64,000 nucleotides of DNA from a bacterium 1xD8-48 (GTDB lineage Bacteria > Bacillota > Clostridia > Lachnospirales > Lachnospiraceae): NCBI GenBank assembly GCA_009917455.1, contig QZDS01000016.1, forward strand, positions 43,890-107,889, in the 5' to 3' direction. This document shows, in pieces, positions 32,823 to 43,147 of the stretch (position 1 is the stretch's first letter; each line of letters opens with the position of its first letter). The notes under the pieces are model-generated. The model was not told where the DNA came from. It was given only the letters and a program-made list of their open reading frames with translations, and made no database searches. Both the position numbers and the translations under genes were made by a program.

Positions 32823-33614
32823 ATGGATATCATGTGTTTTTCCGCATCTGCAGAAGGGATTTCTGCGGATGCGGAACGCTTCTGTGAAATCAAAAACCGG
32901 ATTGTGGGAAAAAGCAGAGAACGCAGCGGAATCGGGACTTTGCAGGAAAAGACGATTCATGCCGTTTTAAAAGAGTTTTACGCGCCGGATGAAAACATGC
33001 AGGAAATCTCCATAGGCAGGTTTGTGGCGGATATTTATACCGGCTCTGATATTATGGAAATTCAGACAGGCCACTTTGACAATCTTAGGAGGAAGCTGGA
33101 CAGCTTTCTTTCTGACTATCCGGTGACTGTGATTTATCCTGTTCCCCGAATCAAGTATTTAATATGGGTGGACACGGAGACGGGAGAATGTTCCAAACCC
33201 AGGAAAAGCACTGTAAAAGGCTCTGTCTACAGGGCTTTTTATGAGTTATATAAAATAAAAAAATACCTTTCAAATCCGAATCTTCGCCTGCGCTTTCCTT
33301 ATCTTGAACTTGAGGAGCACAGGCTTCTTGACGGTTGGAGCCGGGATAAGAAAAAGGGCTCTCATCGCTATGACAGAATCCCCAAAACCTTTCTGGGCGA
33401 GGTGAGAATTGAGAGCTTAAATGATTACCTGCAATTGCTTCCCGCCGATTTGCCGGAGCCCTTTACCGCGGCGGAATTCGGAAAGGCTGTGGGAGAGAGG
33501 AAGGAAACGGCGGCAAAGGTGGCACATGTTTTAAATTTTCTGGGAGTCATCGAGAGAGATGAGAACAGAGGCCGGGCGTATACTTATCGCAGAGCGGATA
33601 ATAGGGAACGATAA
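32823..33614 (+). CDS. Uncharacterised protein: possible nuclease-fold N-terminus plus winged-helix C-terminus
   Basis: In this 263-residue protein, residues about 38-100 read TLQEKTIHAVLKEFYAPD ... ISIGRFVADIYTGSDIMEIQT, then a basic helix and VTVIYPVPR. The order Glu - strand with Asp (VADIY) - strand with E-x-Q (MEIQ) recalls the PD-(D/E)XK restriction-endonuclease fold. Residues about 205-260 (FTAAEFGKAVGERKETAAKVAHVLNFLGVIER) look like a winged helix. I do not recognise a named family. It starts 3 bases after the GtrA stop. Function is unknown; a DNA-processing role is a guess. Confidence 0.55.
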   Translation: MDIMCFSASAEGISADAERFCEIKNRIVGKSRERSGIGTLQEKTIHAVLKEFYAPDENMQEISIGRFVADIYTGSDIMEIQTGHFDNLRRKLDSFLSDYPVTVIYPVPRIKYLIWVDTETGECSKPRKSTVKGSVYRAFYELYKIKKYLSNPNLRLRFPYLELEEHRLLDGWSRDKKKGSHRYDRIPKTFLGEVRIESLNDYLQLLPADLPEPFTAAEFGKAVGERKETAAKVAHVLNFLGVIERDENRGRAYTYRRADNRER

Positions 33615-33703
33615 AATTGATGACTATGGAGAAGTTTTGCGTTATAATGTGTTTCATGCAGAGTTTGTTATAAGGCATGCAGAGGATAGGAAAGTCAGAA
33701 AAA

Positions 33704-35218
33704 ATGGAAAATGCAATTAATTTTAATGAAATAAATATAGATTCGAAGCCGCCGGAAGACGAACCGGCCCGCCAGTACTATTTTATGGCAAAATGCCGCC
33801 AATACGTGAAAGCGGAGAGCGAACGCCTGGGGCGTCCGCTTACTGCGGCGGTGATAACTTTCGGGTGTCAGATGAATGCCCGGGATTCGGAAAAGCTGTC
33901 CGGGATTCTTGAAAGCATCGGTTATCTGCCGGCGGAGGATGAAAACGCGGATTTTGTTATTTACAATACCTGTACCGTAAGGGACAATGCCAACCAGAGA
34001 GTTTATGGCCGCCTGGGCCACATCAACAGCCTGAAAAAGAAAAACCATCACATGAAGGTGGCTCTTTGCGGCTGTATGATGCAGGAGCTTTCCGTGATTG
34101 AAAAAATCAAAAAAAGCTATCGCTTTGTGGATTTGGTTTTCGGAACCCACAATATCTACAAGTTTGCGGAGCTTTTGGCGGAAATGTTTGACAGCGGCGA
34201 TATCTGCGGGACACATTCCGGCGGTCAAAACGCGTCTCACAGAATAATAATTGATATTTGGGAGAACACGGACAAAATCGTGGAAGACCTTCCGGTGGAG
34301 CGTAAATATCCTTTTAAATCAGGGATTAATATTATGTTCGGCTGCGACAACTTTTGCAGCTATTGCATTGTGCCCTATGTGAGAGGGCGCGAGCGGAGCC
34401 GGAGCCCGGAGGATATCCTGCGTGAAATCAGTGCGCTGGCCAGGGACGGTGTGGCGGAAGTCATGCTGCTGGGGCAAAATGTCAATTCCTACGGCAAAAC
34501 GCTGGAGAATCCGATTACTTTTGCGCAGCTTTTACGGGAAGTGGAGCAAATCGAGGGAATTGAGAGAATCCGCTTTATGACCTCCCACCCCAAGGATTTG
34601 TCGGATGAGCTGATTGCGGTGATGAAAGAATCAAAAAAGATATGCAGGCATCTCCATCTGCCCCTGCAGTCAGGCTCCACCCGGATTTTAACTGCAATGA
34701 ACAGGCGGTATACAAAGGAGCAATATCTTGCCCTTGCGGAAAAAATCAGGAGAGAAATCCCGGATATTTCCATCACTACCGATATTATTGTGGGCTTTCC
34801 CGGGGAAGAGCCTGCCGATGTGGACGAGACTATTGATGTGATTAAAAAAGTACAGTATGACAATGCCTTCACCTTTATCTATTCCAAACGTACGGGGACG
34901 CCGGCAGCGGCAATGGCAGAGACCATGGCCGGAACCCCGGAGGAAAATCTGGAAAGAGAAATGATGGTAAAGGAAGGTTTTGACCGCCTGCTTAAGGTGG
35001 TTCAGGATACCGCAAGGCAGCGGGTGGCGAGGCTTGAAGGACAGATACTTGACGCTCTTGTGGAGGAGGTCAATGAACAGGACAGCCGGCTTTTGACGGG
35101 GCGGCTCTCCAATAATACCATTGTGCATTTCCCGGGGGATAAAAGTCTTATCGGCCGGATTGTGCCGGTTTATTTAAAAGAATGCCACGGCTTTTATTAT
35201 CTTGGGGAAAAGCGGTAA
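33704..35218 (+). CDS. miaB: tRNA-2-methylthio-N6-dimethylallyladenosine synthase
   Basis: This 504-residue radical SAM methylthiotransferase has an N-terminal UPF0004 domain with cluster Cys residues (TFGCQMNARDSE, NTCTVRDNA, CGCMMQ). The radical SAM motif GCDNFCSYCIVPYVRGRERSR (CxxxCxxC) follows, and a C-terminal TRAM domain closes it. It adds the methylthio group to ms2i6A37 of tRNA. An N-terminal extension of about 55 residues precedes the first Cys. ATG 33704 has AGGAAAG 9 bases upstream; ATG 33677 is also open. Its partner miaA is 6 kb downstream, after mutS and mutL. Confidence 0.96.
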   Translation: MENAINFNEINIDSKPPEDEPARQYYFMAKCRQYVKAESERLGRPLTAAVITFGCQMNARDSEKLSGILESIGYLPAEDENADFVIYNTCTVRDNANQRVYGRLGHINSLKKKNHHMKVALCGCMMQELSVIEKIKKSYRFVDLVFGTHNIYKFAELLAEMFDSGDICGTHSGGQNASHRIIIDIWENTDKIVEDLPVERKYPFKSGINIMFGCDNFCSYCIVPYVRGRERSRSPEDILREISALARDGVAEVMLLGQNVNSYGKTLENPITFAQLLREVEQIEGIERIRFMTSHPKDLSDELIAVMKESKKICRHLHLPLQSGSTRILTAMNRRYTKEQYLALAEKIRREIPDISITTDIIVGFPGEEPADVDETIDVIKKVQYDNAFTFIYSKRTGTPAAAMAETMAGTPEENLEREMMVKEGFDRLLKVVQDTARQRVARLEGQILDALVEEVNEQDSRLLTGRLSNNTIVHFPGDKSLIGRIVPVYLKECHGFYYLGEKR

Positions 35219-35294
35219 TTGTATTTGTGTGGAGTCTGCCAGGCAAAGGATATGACATATGCGGGCAGAAGCTGCAAAAGATTTGAGGTAAAAA

Positions 35295-37946
35295 ATGGCA
35301 GAAATGACACCAATGATGACAAAATATATGGAAACCAAAAAGGAGTACCCTGACTGTATTCTTTTTTATCGGCTGGGTGATTTTTACGAGATGTTCTTCG
35401 AGGATGCCCTCACGGCTTCAAAGGAGCTGGAAATCACGCTGACCGGAAAGGACTGCGGGCTTTCGGAGCGTGCTCCCATGTGCGGCGTTCCCTATCATGC
35501 CGTTGACGGATACTTAAACAAGCTGGTTTCCAGGGGGTATAAGGTGGCCATCTGCGAGCAGGTGGAGGACCCGAAGCAGGCAAAGGGACTGGTGAAGCGG
35601 GAGGTCCTGCGGGTGGTGACTCCCGGAACCAATTTGAATATGCAGAGCATGGACGAGGGCCGCAACAGCTTCATCATGAGCATTGCCTATTTTGAGGAGA
35701 AGACGGGCATTTCCGTTGCGGACGTCACCACAGGCGACTATTTTCTCACAGAGGTAAACGACGCCAGAAAGCTTCTGGATGAAATCAACAAATACAGCCC
35801 GAAGGAAATCATCTGCAACGACGCGTTTCTCGTAAGCGGGGTGGATATTGAGGATTTAAAGGACAGACTCCACATTTCTTTATACTCGCTGGAGGCCCAC
35901 TATTTTGATGAGGACAGATGCAGAAAAAGCCTTTTAAAGCATTTTCATGTAAGTACTCTGCAGGGGATGGGGATTGAGGATTTTCCCACAGGGATGATTG
36001 CCGCCGGGAGCCTTATGCTGTATCTTCTGGATACCCAGAAAACCCCGCTGGAGCACTTCACCCATTTATATCCGTATCTCACCAGCAGATATATGCTCCT
36101 TGACAGCTCCACGAGAAGAAATCTTGAGCTGATGGAAACCCTGCGGGAAAAGCAGAAGCGGGGCTCCCTTTTGTGGGTGCTCGACAAGACAAGGACTGCG
36201 ATGGGCGCAAGGACTCTGCGCACCTTTATTGAACAGCCGCTGATTGATAAAGAAGAAATAGAAAAACGCCTGGACGGTATTGAGGCGCTGCTTCGTCAGG
36301 CTATGAGCCGGGATGAAATCAGGGAGTATTTGAATCCTATTTACGATTTGGAGCGGCTTCTTGGGCGGGTAAGCTATAAGACTGCCAACCCCAGGGATTT
36401 GATTGCGTTCAAAAATTCCCTTCAAATGCTGCCTCACATTAAGACGATGCTCCGGGATTTTGATGCGGAAATCTTAAAAAGTATTGACAGTGAAATCGAC
36501 AGCCTTTCCGATGTGTGCAGTCTGATTGAAAACGCAATCGGCGACGAACCGCCCATTGCCGTCAGAGAAGGCGGAATCATCAGAGACGGCTTTGACGATA
36601 CCATAGACAATCTGCGCCATGCCAAGACGGAAGGCAGGAACTGGCTGGCGAAGCTGGAGGAGGCAGACCGGGAGCGGACAGGGATTAAGAACCTGAAAAT
36701 CCGCTACAATAAGGTGTTTGGTTATTACTATGAGGTGACAAACTCCTATAAGGATTTGGTGCCTGAGGATTATATCAGAAAGCAGACCCTTGCCAATGCG
36801 GAGCGGTACACCAACGCCCGCCTAAAGGAGCTGGAGGACACGATTTTAAACGCGGAGGACAAGCTGTTTTCCCTGGAATACGATGTGTTTTGCCGGATTA
36901 GGGACGCTATTGCAGGGGAAATGGAACGGATTCAGAGAACCGCCAAAGCCGTGGCACGGCTTGATGTACTCTGTTCCCTTGCCCTCGTGGCGGAGCGGAA
37001 CAGTTACGTCCGGCCCTCCATCAATGAAAAAGGCGTCATTGACATCAAAGAAGGACGGCATCCGGTGGTGGAACAGATGCTTTCCGGCGATATGTTTATC
37101 TCCAACGACACTCATCTGGACAACAGCAAATACTGCGTTTCGGTTATCACCGGCCCCAATATGGCGGGAAAATCTACCTATATGCGGCAGGTGGCGCTGA
37201 TTGTGCTGATGGCCCAGATTGGCAGCTTTGTTCCGGCAAAAAGTGCCAATATCGGTCTGGTGGACCGGATATTCACCCGGGTGGGCGCTTCCGACGATTT
37301 GGCCAGCGGCCAGAGCACCTTTATGGTGGAGATGAACGAGGTGGCCAACATTTTGAGAAACGCAACCAGAAACAGCTTACTGATACTGGATGAAATCGGG
37401 CGGGGAACCTCTACCTTTGACGGCCTCAGCATTGCCTGGGCGGTGATTGAACACATCAGCAACAAAAAGCTGCTGGGGGCGAAAACCCTTTTTGCCACCC
37501 ATTATCATGAGCTCACGGAGCTGGAAGGGAAAATGTCAAACGTAAACAATTATTGCATTGCCGTGAAGGAAAAGGGCGACGATATTGTTTTTTTGCGGAA
37601 AATTGTAAAGGGCGGCGCCGACAAGAGCTATGGTATTCAGGTGGCAAGGCTTGCGGGCGTTCCCGATATGGTCATTGACAGGGCGAAGGAAATCGCGGCG
37701 CAGCTTGGCGATAACGATATTCTTGAAAAGGTACAGAGTATTTCCGCCCCGGCGAGGGAAGGGCGGCAGAAGCCCGTAAAATATGACGAGGTGGACTTGA
37801 GCCAGATGTCGCTTTTTGACACGGTGACGGACGAGGATGTGTTAAAGGAGCTTGGCGAGATTGACATTTCCAATCTGACGCCTATGGACGCTATGAATAT
37901 TCTCTACAGGCTGCAGACAAAATTAAAGAACAGGTGGCATGTGTAA
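35295..37946 (+). CDS. mutS: DNA mismatch repair protein MutS
   Basis: This 883-residue protein has the N-terminal mismatch-binding domain (YRLGDFYEMFFEDA with the intercalating Phe-x-Glu), the connector and lever domains, and a C-terminal ATPase with Walker A GPNMAGKSTYMRQ (about residue 619), Walker B LLILDEIGRGTSTFDG and FATHYHEL. A dimerisation tail follows. GAGG precedes the ATG. It recognises mismatches and recruits MutL, encoded 31 bases downstream. Length is typical of Firmicute MutS1. Confidence 0.98.
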   Translation: MAEMTPMMTKYMETKKEYPDCILFYRLGDFYEMFFEDALTASKELEITLTGKDCGLSERAPMCGVPYHAVDGYLNKLVSRGYKVAICEQVEDPKQAKGLVKREVLRVVTPGTNLNMQSMDEGRNSFIMSIAYFEEKTGISVADVTTGDYFLTEVNDARKLLDEINKYSPKEIICNDAFLVSGVDIEDLKDRLHISLYSLEAHYFDEDRCRKSLLKHFHVSTLQGMGIEDFPTGMIAAGSLMLYLLDTQKTPLEHFTHLYPYLTSRYMLLDSSTRRNLELMETLREKQKRGSLLWVLDKTRTAMGARTLRTFIEQPLIDKEEIEKRLDGIEALLRQAMSRDEIREYLNPIYDLERLLGRVSYKTANPRDLIAFKNSLQMLPHIKTMLRDFDAEILKSIDSEIDSLSDVCSLIENAIGDEPPIAVREGGIIRDGFDDTIDNLRHAKTEGRNWLAKLEEADRERTGIKNLKIRYNKVFGYYYEVTNSYKDLVPEDYIRKQTLANAERYTNARLKELEDTILNAEDKLFSLEYDVFCRIRDAIAGEMERIQRTAKAVARLDVLCSLALVAERNSYVRPSINEKGVIDIKEGRHPVVEQMLSGDMFISNDTHLDNSKYCVSVITGPNMAGKSTYMRQVALIVLMAQIGSFVPAKSANIGLVDRIFTRVGASDDLASGQSTFMVEMNEVANILRNATRNSLLILDEIGRGTSTFDGLSIAWAVIEHISNKKLLGAKTLFATHYHELTELEGKMSNVNNYCIAVKEKGDDIVFLRKIVKGGADKSYGIQVARLAGVPDMVIDRAKEIAAQLGDNDILEKVQSISAPAREGRQKPVKYDEVDLSQMSLFDTVTDEDVLKELGEIDISNLTPMDAMNILYRLQTKLKNRWHV

Positions 37947-37977
37947 GGAAAGCTGAAATGGAAAAGAAGGAGACATA

Positions 37978-39915
37978 ATGCCGGAAATTCATTTGTTAAA
38001 TCAGAGTACTATCGATAAAATCGCTGCGGGGGAAGTTGTGGAGCGCCCCTTAAGCGTGGTGAAGGAGCTGACAGAAAACGCCATAGATGCCGGGGCGGGC
38101 GCTGTCACCGTAGAGATTAAGGACGGAGGAATTTCCTTTATCCGGGTGACGGACAACGGCTGCGGCATTGATAAGGAGCAGGTAAAAAAGGCCTTTCTGC
38201 GGCATGCCACCAGTAAAATCACATCCATTGAAGATTTAAGCCATGTTGCAAGCCTGGGCTTCCGCGGGGAGGCTTTGTCCAGTATTGCGGCGGTAGCGCA
38301 GGTGGAGCTTATTACAAAGACGGAAAATGAGCTTACCGGAGTGCGCTTTTCCATTGCCGGAGGGAAGGAAGATGAGTTTGAGGAAATCGGCGCGCCGAAC
38401 GGAACCACGTTTCTGATAAGGAACCTCTTTTTCAATACGCCGGTAAGAAAAAAGTTTTTAAAGCAGCCCCAGACAGAGGGCGGTTATGTGGCGGATATGA
38501 TGGAGCATCTGGCCTTATCCCACCCGCAAATTTCCATTAAGTTTATTCAGAACGGGCGGCTGCGTTTCCATACCTCCGGGAACGGCAATTTGAAGGAGGT
38601 TATCTATAGGATTTACGGGAAGGATACGACAGATGCCCTGATTCCCTTTGAAGCAAAGGGGAATGGTTTTTCCGTCACCGGTTTTCTTGGGAAGCCGGAG
38701 ATTAACCGCGCAAACAGGAATTTTGAAACTTATTTTGTGAACGGACGATATGTTAAAAACGATATCCTGACAAAAGCTGTGGAGGAAGGGTATCGGGCTT
38801 TCCTGATGCAGCATAAATTCCCTTTCTGCGTACTGCATTTTCAGATGGAACCGGCGGAAATTGACGTAAATGTCCATCCGGCCAAAATGGAAATCCGGCT
38901 GATTCACGGCAGCGAGCTTTATGATGAGATATCCGGTGCGGTAAGAGAACGGCTTCGCGATGTGGAGCTGATTCCCGGTGTGCGGTTTGAGGAAAAGGAA
39001 AAAATCAAATCTGTGGCAAGCCGGAGGGAAACCGTCCCGGAGCCCTTTGAGGAGAGGCGCGCGGCCATGCTGAAAGTATCCATACCGGAATCAGATATGT
39101 CAGAATCAGTAAGGCCGGAATCCAGGACGCCTGCCGTGATGGAGGAAGCCGCTGTATACAAAGCTAAAATGACGGGAAACAGAATAATCGGCAACGAAAA
39201 TGGCGGAAATTTCCATGGAAATGAAGGAATTCGTGCAAATATTATCAAGGCGGGAGAGCACATACTGGTGGAAAAACCGGCTCAGCTCAATCTGTTTGAG
39301 GATAAATTTTTATCCGCAGACGCAAAGGAAGATTATAAGATACTGGGGCAGATTTTTGATACCTACTGGCTGGTCGCCTTCAGGGACAGGCTTTTAATTA
39401 TTGACCAGCATGCCGCCCACGAAAAGGTGAAATATGAGCGGATGGTAAAGGAGCTGGAAGAAAAAAAGATTTCGTCCCAGATGCTGAATCCTCCGGTGAT
39501 TGTCACGCTCACCGGAAAAGAAGAGGAAATACTGCGGGAATATCTGGATTATTTTGTACAGATGGGATTTGAGATAGAAGAGTTCGGCGCATCTTCTTAC
39601 GCCATAAGGAGTATGCCGGCGGATTTGTACGGATGTAACGAGAAGGAATTCTTTTCCGGGCTTCTGGACGAGCTGGCTGTCCAGCCGGCAGGAAGCGCCT
39701 GTGTGGGTACGGGGGAGGTTATTTTGCAAAAGCTTGCCTCCATGGCGTGCAAGGCGGCAGTAAAAGGGAACAATGCTTTGAAAACACAGGAGGCCGCCGC
39801 GCTGATTGACGAACTGCTCACGCTTGAGAATCCCTATCATTGCCCTCATGGAAGGCCGACCATTATCTCCATGAGTAAGTATGAGCTGGAAAAGAAGTTC
39901 AAGCGCATCATATGA
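37978..39915 (+). CDS. mutL: DNA mismatch repair protein MutL
   Basis: This 645-residue GHKL ATPase has motif I ENAIDAG, motif II DNGCGI, motif III (SLGFRGEALSSIAAV) and GTTFLIRNLFFNTPVRKKFL. The linker around 345-440 is low in conservation. The C-terminal domain has the DQHAAHEKVKYER endonuclease motif (DQHAxxExxxxE) and GRPT, so strand nicking is expected, as in organisms without MutH. AAGGAG precedes the ATG. It works with MutS upstream. Confidence 0.98.
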   Translation: MPEIHLLNQSTIDKIAAGEVVERPLSVVKELTENAIDAGAGAVTVEIKDGGISFIRVTDNGCGIDKEQVKKAFLRHATSKITSIEDLSHVASLGFRGEALSSIAAVAQVELITKTENELTGVRFSIAGGKEDEFEEIGAPNGTTFLIRNLFFNTPVRKKFLKQPQTEGGYVADMMEHLALSHPQISIKFIQNGRLRFHTSGNGNLKEVIYRIYGKDTTDALIPFEAKGNGFSVTGFLGKPEINRANRNFETYFVNGRYVKNDILTKAVEEGYRAFLMQHKFPFCVLHFQMEPAEIDVNVHPAKMEIRLIHGSELYDEISGAVRERLRDVELIPGVRFEEKEKIKSVASRRETVPEPFEERRAAMLKVSIPESDMSESVRPESRTPAVMEEAAVYKAKMTGNRIIGNENGGNFHGNEGIRANIIKAGEHILVEKPAQLNLFEDKFLSADAKEDYKILGQIFDTYWLVAFRDRLLIIDQHAAHEKVKYERMVKELEEKKISSQMLNPPVIVTLTGKEEEILREYLDYFVQMGFEIEEFGASSYAIRSMPADLYGCNEKEFFSGLLDELAVQPAGSACVGTGEVILQKLASMACKAAVKGNNALKTQEAAALIDELLTLENPYHCPHGRPTIISMSKYELEKKFKRII

Positions 39916-39990
39916 CCCCTGCGGAAGTCGCCAAATGTGCATGCAGGCATGCCCGCCTGGTTCGTTGCCCGCAGAAATAAAGGTGTTTTT

Positions 39991-40932
39991 ATGAATCAAA
40001 AAAATAAATTAGTTATTCTCACAGGCCCTACTGCGGTGGGAAAAACGGCTCTGTCCATTATGCTTGCAAAAAAAATCGGAGGGGAGATTATTTCAGCCGA
40101 TTCCATGCAGGTCTACAAATATCTGGATATCGGTTCCGCCAAGATTAAGGAAGCGGAAATGGAAGGGGTTTCCCACCATTTAATCGATGCACTTTTGCCC
40201 GACAAGGAGTTCAATGTGTTTTGTTTTCAGCAGATGGCAAAGGAAGCGGCTCAGGGAATCTACGAACGCGGGCATATTCCCATTGTAGTGGGGGGCACCG
40301 GTTTTTATATACAGGCGCTTTTGTACGACATTGATTTTTCTGCGGAGGAAGATAATTCCAGGATTCGGGCGGCCCTTGAGAAGGCTGCGGCAGAGCATGG
40401 AAACGGATATCTGTATGAGCGGCTGAAAGAGGTGGACGCGGACTCTGCGGCGGCCATTCATCCGAATAATCAGAAGCGCATTCTGCGGGCGCTGGAATTT
40501 TATCAGTTAAACGGTTTTCCCATTTCTCAGCATAATGAGAAGGAACGGCAGAAGGAATCCGCGTACCGGAGCTGCTATTTTGTTTTAAACGATTACAGGG
40601 AGCGGCTGTATCAGAGGATTAATGAACGGGTAGACGCTATGATGGCGGACGGGCTTTTAGAGGAAGTAAAGCGCCTTAGGGAAATGGGATGCAAAAGGGA
40701 CATGCTTTCCATGCAGGGGCTTGGCTACAAAGAGATTTTGGCCTATCTGGACGGAGAATGCGTTCTTGAAGAAGCGGTTGCGCAGATAAAGCAGAATACC
40801 CGCCATTTTGCCAAACGTCAGCTTACATGGTTCCGCCGGGAGAAAGACGTTATCTGGATTGACAAGCCTGATTTTGATTATAGCAATGATAAAATTTTAA
40901 ATTTTATGGAAGAAAAAATCCGGCTGCTGTGA
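39991..40932 (+). CDS. miaA: tRNA dimethylallyltransferase
   Basis: This 313-residue enzyme has the P-loop TGPTAVGKTALS and the conserved SADSMQVYKYLDIGSAK, GGTGFYIQAL and QNTRHFAKRQLTWFR motifs. It transfers the dimethylallyl group to A37 of tRNAs reading U-starting codons, the step before MiaB. AAAGGTG precedes the ATG at 39991; the longer frame back to 39937 has no signal. It follows mutL, as in many Clostridia. Confidence 0.97.
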   Translation: MNQKNKLVILTGPTAVGKTALSIMLAKKIGGEIISADSMQVYKYLDIGSAKIKEAEMEGVSHHLIDALLPDKEFNVFCFQQMAKEAAQGIYERGHIPIVVGGTGFYIQALLYDIDFSAEEDNSRIRAALEKAAAEHGNGYLYERLKEVDADSAAAIHPNNQKRILRALEFYQLNGFPISQHNEKERQKESAYRSCYFVLNDYRERLYQRINERVDAMMADGLLEEVKRLREMGCKRDMLSMQGLGYKEILAYLDGECVLEEAVAQIKQNTRHFAKRQLTWFRREKDVIWIDKPDFDYSNDKILNFMEEKIRLL

Positions 40933-41027
40933 TATTTTTCAGCCGCTGCGGCAATTTGTATGCCTGCAGGAGACAAAGCTCCGACGTCGCCGGCTTGCGG
41001 CAGGCAGAGGGATGAAAGGAAAAGAAA

Positions 41028-42338
41028 ATGAAGAATTCTTATATGGAGCAGATGTATCGGGAAGCGGGTATCAGCCCGCAGGTTTATGCTTACGGGGAAG
41101 CTGTATGGAATTCCCTCAAAAGCCGTTGGGAGGAAATCGACGCCATTTCTGAATACAACCAGATGAAAGTGATAAAAGCCATGCAGAAAAACAGGGTCAG
41201 CGAGGCTTGCCTTATGGGGACCACCGGCTACGGCTATAACGATTTGGGACGGGAGACCTTAGAGCGGGTTTATGCCGATGTCTTTCATACCGAGGACGCC
41301 CTTGTCAGACCGCAGATTACCTGCGGAACTCACGCTCTTGCCCTTGCCCTTATGAGTAATCTTCGTCCGGGAGACGAGCTGCTTTCCCCTGTGGGAAAGC
41401 CTTATGATACTTTGGAGGAAGTGATTGGCATCCGGCCTTCAAGGGGCTCCCTTGCGGAATACGGAATCGCCTACCGCCAGGTGGACCTGCTTGCTGACGG
41501 CGGCTTTGACTATGAGAATATCAAAAAAGCGATAAATGAAAAGACCAGGCTGGTGACGATTCAGCGCTCCAGGGGCTACCAGACAAGGCCCACCCTGTCT
41601 GTTTTGCGGATTGGAGAACTGATTTCCTTTATCAAAAAAATCAAACCGGAGATTATCTGCATGGTTGATAACTGCTATGGAGAATTTACGGAAGTCACAG
41701 AGCCCTCCGACGCAGGCGCCGATTTGGTGGTGGGCTCTCTGATTAAAAATCCCGGCGGCGGTCTTGCCCCTATCGGCGGCTATCTGGCGGGAAAGAAGGA
41801 ATGCATCGAAAACGCCGCCTGCCGTCTCACCTCCCCTGGTCTTGGACGTGAGGTAGGGGCTTCTCTTTCGGCGCTTTCCGCTTTTTATCAGGGGCTTTTC
41901 CTTGCCCCTTCGGTAACGGCAAACGCGTTAAAATCCGCCGTATTTGCCGCCAATATCTATGAGGATTTGGGGTTTCCCGTGGCGCCTGACGGGAAGGAAT
42001 CCAGGCACGATATTATTCAGGCAGTTACCTTCGGGAAGCCGGAGGGAGTAATTGCCTTTTGCGAGGGCATCCAGCAGGCGGCACCGGTGGACGGATATGT
42101 GACCCCGGAGCCCTGGGACATGCCGGGATACGACAGTCCCGTGATTATGGCGGCAGGCGCCTTTGTGTCAGGTTCCTCCATTGAGCTTTCCGCCGACGGC
42201 CCCATAAAACCGCCGTACGCCGTATATTTTCAGGGCGGCCTTACCTGGCAGCACGGAAAATTCGGAATCTTGAAAACATTACAGAAATTAGTGGAAAAAG
42301 GAATTATTGTGAAAGATTTTGACAGACGAAACTTATAA
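41028..42338 (+). CDS. Methionine gamma-lyase-like PLP enzyme (aluminium-resistance family)
   Basis: This 436-residue fold-type I PLP enzyme of the YnbB/aluminium-resistance family shows TCGTHALALALMSNL (cofactor phosphate loop), the Asp pair VDNCYGEF and the PLP lysine in VGSLIKNPGGGLAP. Members are annotated as methionine gamma-lyase or cystathionine-like enzymes, but their physiological reaction is not well defined. AAAGGAAAAG precedes the ATG. It follows miaA by 95 bases, the same neighbour order seen in Bacillus (miaA-hfq-ynbB), without hfq here. Confidence 0.9.
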   Translation: MKNSYMEQMYREAGISPQVYAYGEAVWNSLKSRWEEIDAISEYNQMKVIKAMQKNRVSEACLMGTTGYGYNDLGRETLERVYADVFHTEDALVRPQITCGTHALALALMSNLRPGDELLSPVGKPYDTLEEVIGIRPSRGSLAEYGIAYRQVDLLADGGFDYENIKKAINEKTRLVTIQRSRGYQTRPTLSVLRIGELISFIKKIKPEIICMVDNCYGEFTEVTEPSDAGADLVVGSLIKNPGGGLAPIGGYLAGKKECIENAACRLTSPGLGREVGASLSALSAFYQGLFLAPSVTANALKSAVFAANIYEDLGFPVAPDGKESRHDIIQAVTFGKPEGVIAFCEGIQQAAPVDGYVTPEPWDMPGYDSPVIMAAGAFVSGSSIELSADGPIKPPYAVYFQGGLTWQHGKFGILKTLQKLVEKGIIVKDFDRRNL

Positions 42339-42443
42339 AAAAAAAGTAAAATCAGTATACATAAATTTCCATCTGTGTTAATATAAATATTAATTGTTTA
42401 TCTTCCATATTCCAATTGAGAGAAGGGATTGGAAAGGAAACAA

Positions 42444-43130
42444 ATGACAGAAATTATTACGGAAAACGCCATGCTCCCCTATGAAAAATTTCGCTTGTTA
42501 GGCCCGGGAGCCCTGACAGAAGCAGAGCTTCTCGCCATCATTTTGCGGACAGGCGTAAGAAACTGCCCGGCTACGGAGCTGGCACAAAAAGTGCTTTCAC
42601 TTGCAAAGGGCAAATACAGGGGGCTCAACAGCCTCCATCATATCTCCCTTGCAGAGCTTATGGAAATTCCGGGAATCGGAGAGGTGAAGGCAGTCAAAAT
42701 CAAGTGTCTGGCGGAGCTTGCGGTTCGGATGGCGAAAGAGAAGGCGGCTGCGTCCCTTCGATTTGACTTCCCGGAGACGGTGGCGGATTTTTATATGGAA
42801 AAGCTGCGCCATCAGGAAAAGGAAATCATCCTGCTGCTATTGTTGGATAATAAGTTGAATTTAATAGAAGAATATATGGTATCCATGGGTACTGCAAGGG
42901 CTTCCCTCTTATCGGCAAGAGAGGTATTTATTGAAGCGTTAAAATGCAGAGCCTGTCATTTGATGCTCATGCATAATCACCCCAGCGGCGACCCGCATCC
43001 GAGCAGCCAGGATATCGCAATCACGCGAAAGATAAAAGAAGCCGGAGAACTTATGGACATTCCCCTGATAGACCACATTATCCTGGGGGATAATTGTTAC
43101 ATGAGTCTGAAGGAAGAAGATTTATTATAG
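42444..43130 (+). CDS. radC: RadC/JAB1-domain protein
   Basis: This 228-residue protein has an N-terminal helix-hairpin-helix pair (EIPGIGEVKAVKIK) and a C-terminal MPN/JAB1 metalloprotease-type fold with HNHPSGDPHPSSQD, the zinc-ligand motif. Despite the name, a repair role is doubtful; its biochemical function is unsettled. ATG 42444 has GGAAAGG before it; the TTG at 42429 is an alternative. It precedes mreB, as in B. subtilis and most Firmicutes. Confidence 0.95.
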   Translation: MTEIITENAMLPYEKFRLLGPGALTEAELLAIILRTGVRNCPATELAQKVLSLAKGKYRGLNSLHHISLAELMEIPGIGEVKAVKIKCLAELAVRMAKEKAAASLRFDFPETVADFYMEKLRHQEKEIILLLLLDNKLNLIEEYMVSMGTARASLLSAREVFIEALKCRACHLMLMHNHPSGDPHPSSQDIAITRKIKEAGELMDIPLIDHIILGDNCYMSLKEEDLL

Positions 43131-43147
43131 AAAGAGGGGTACTTGCT

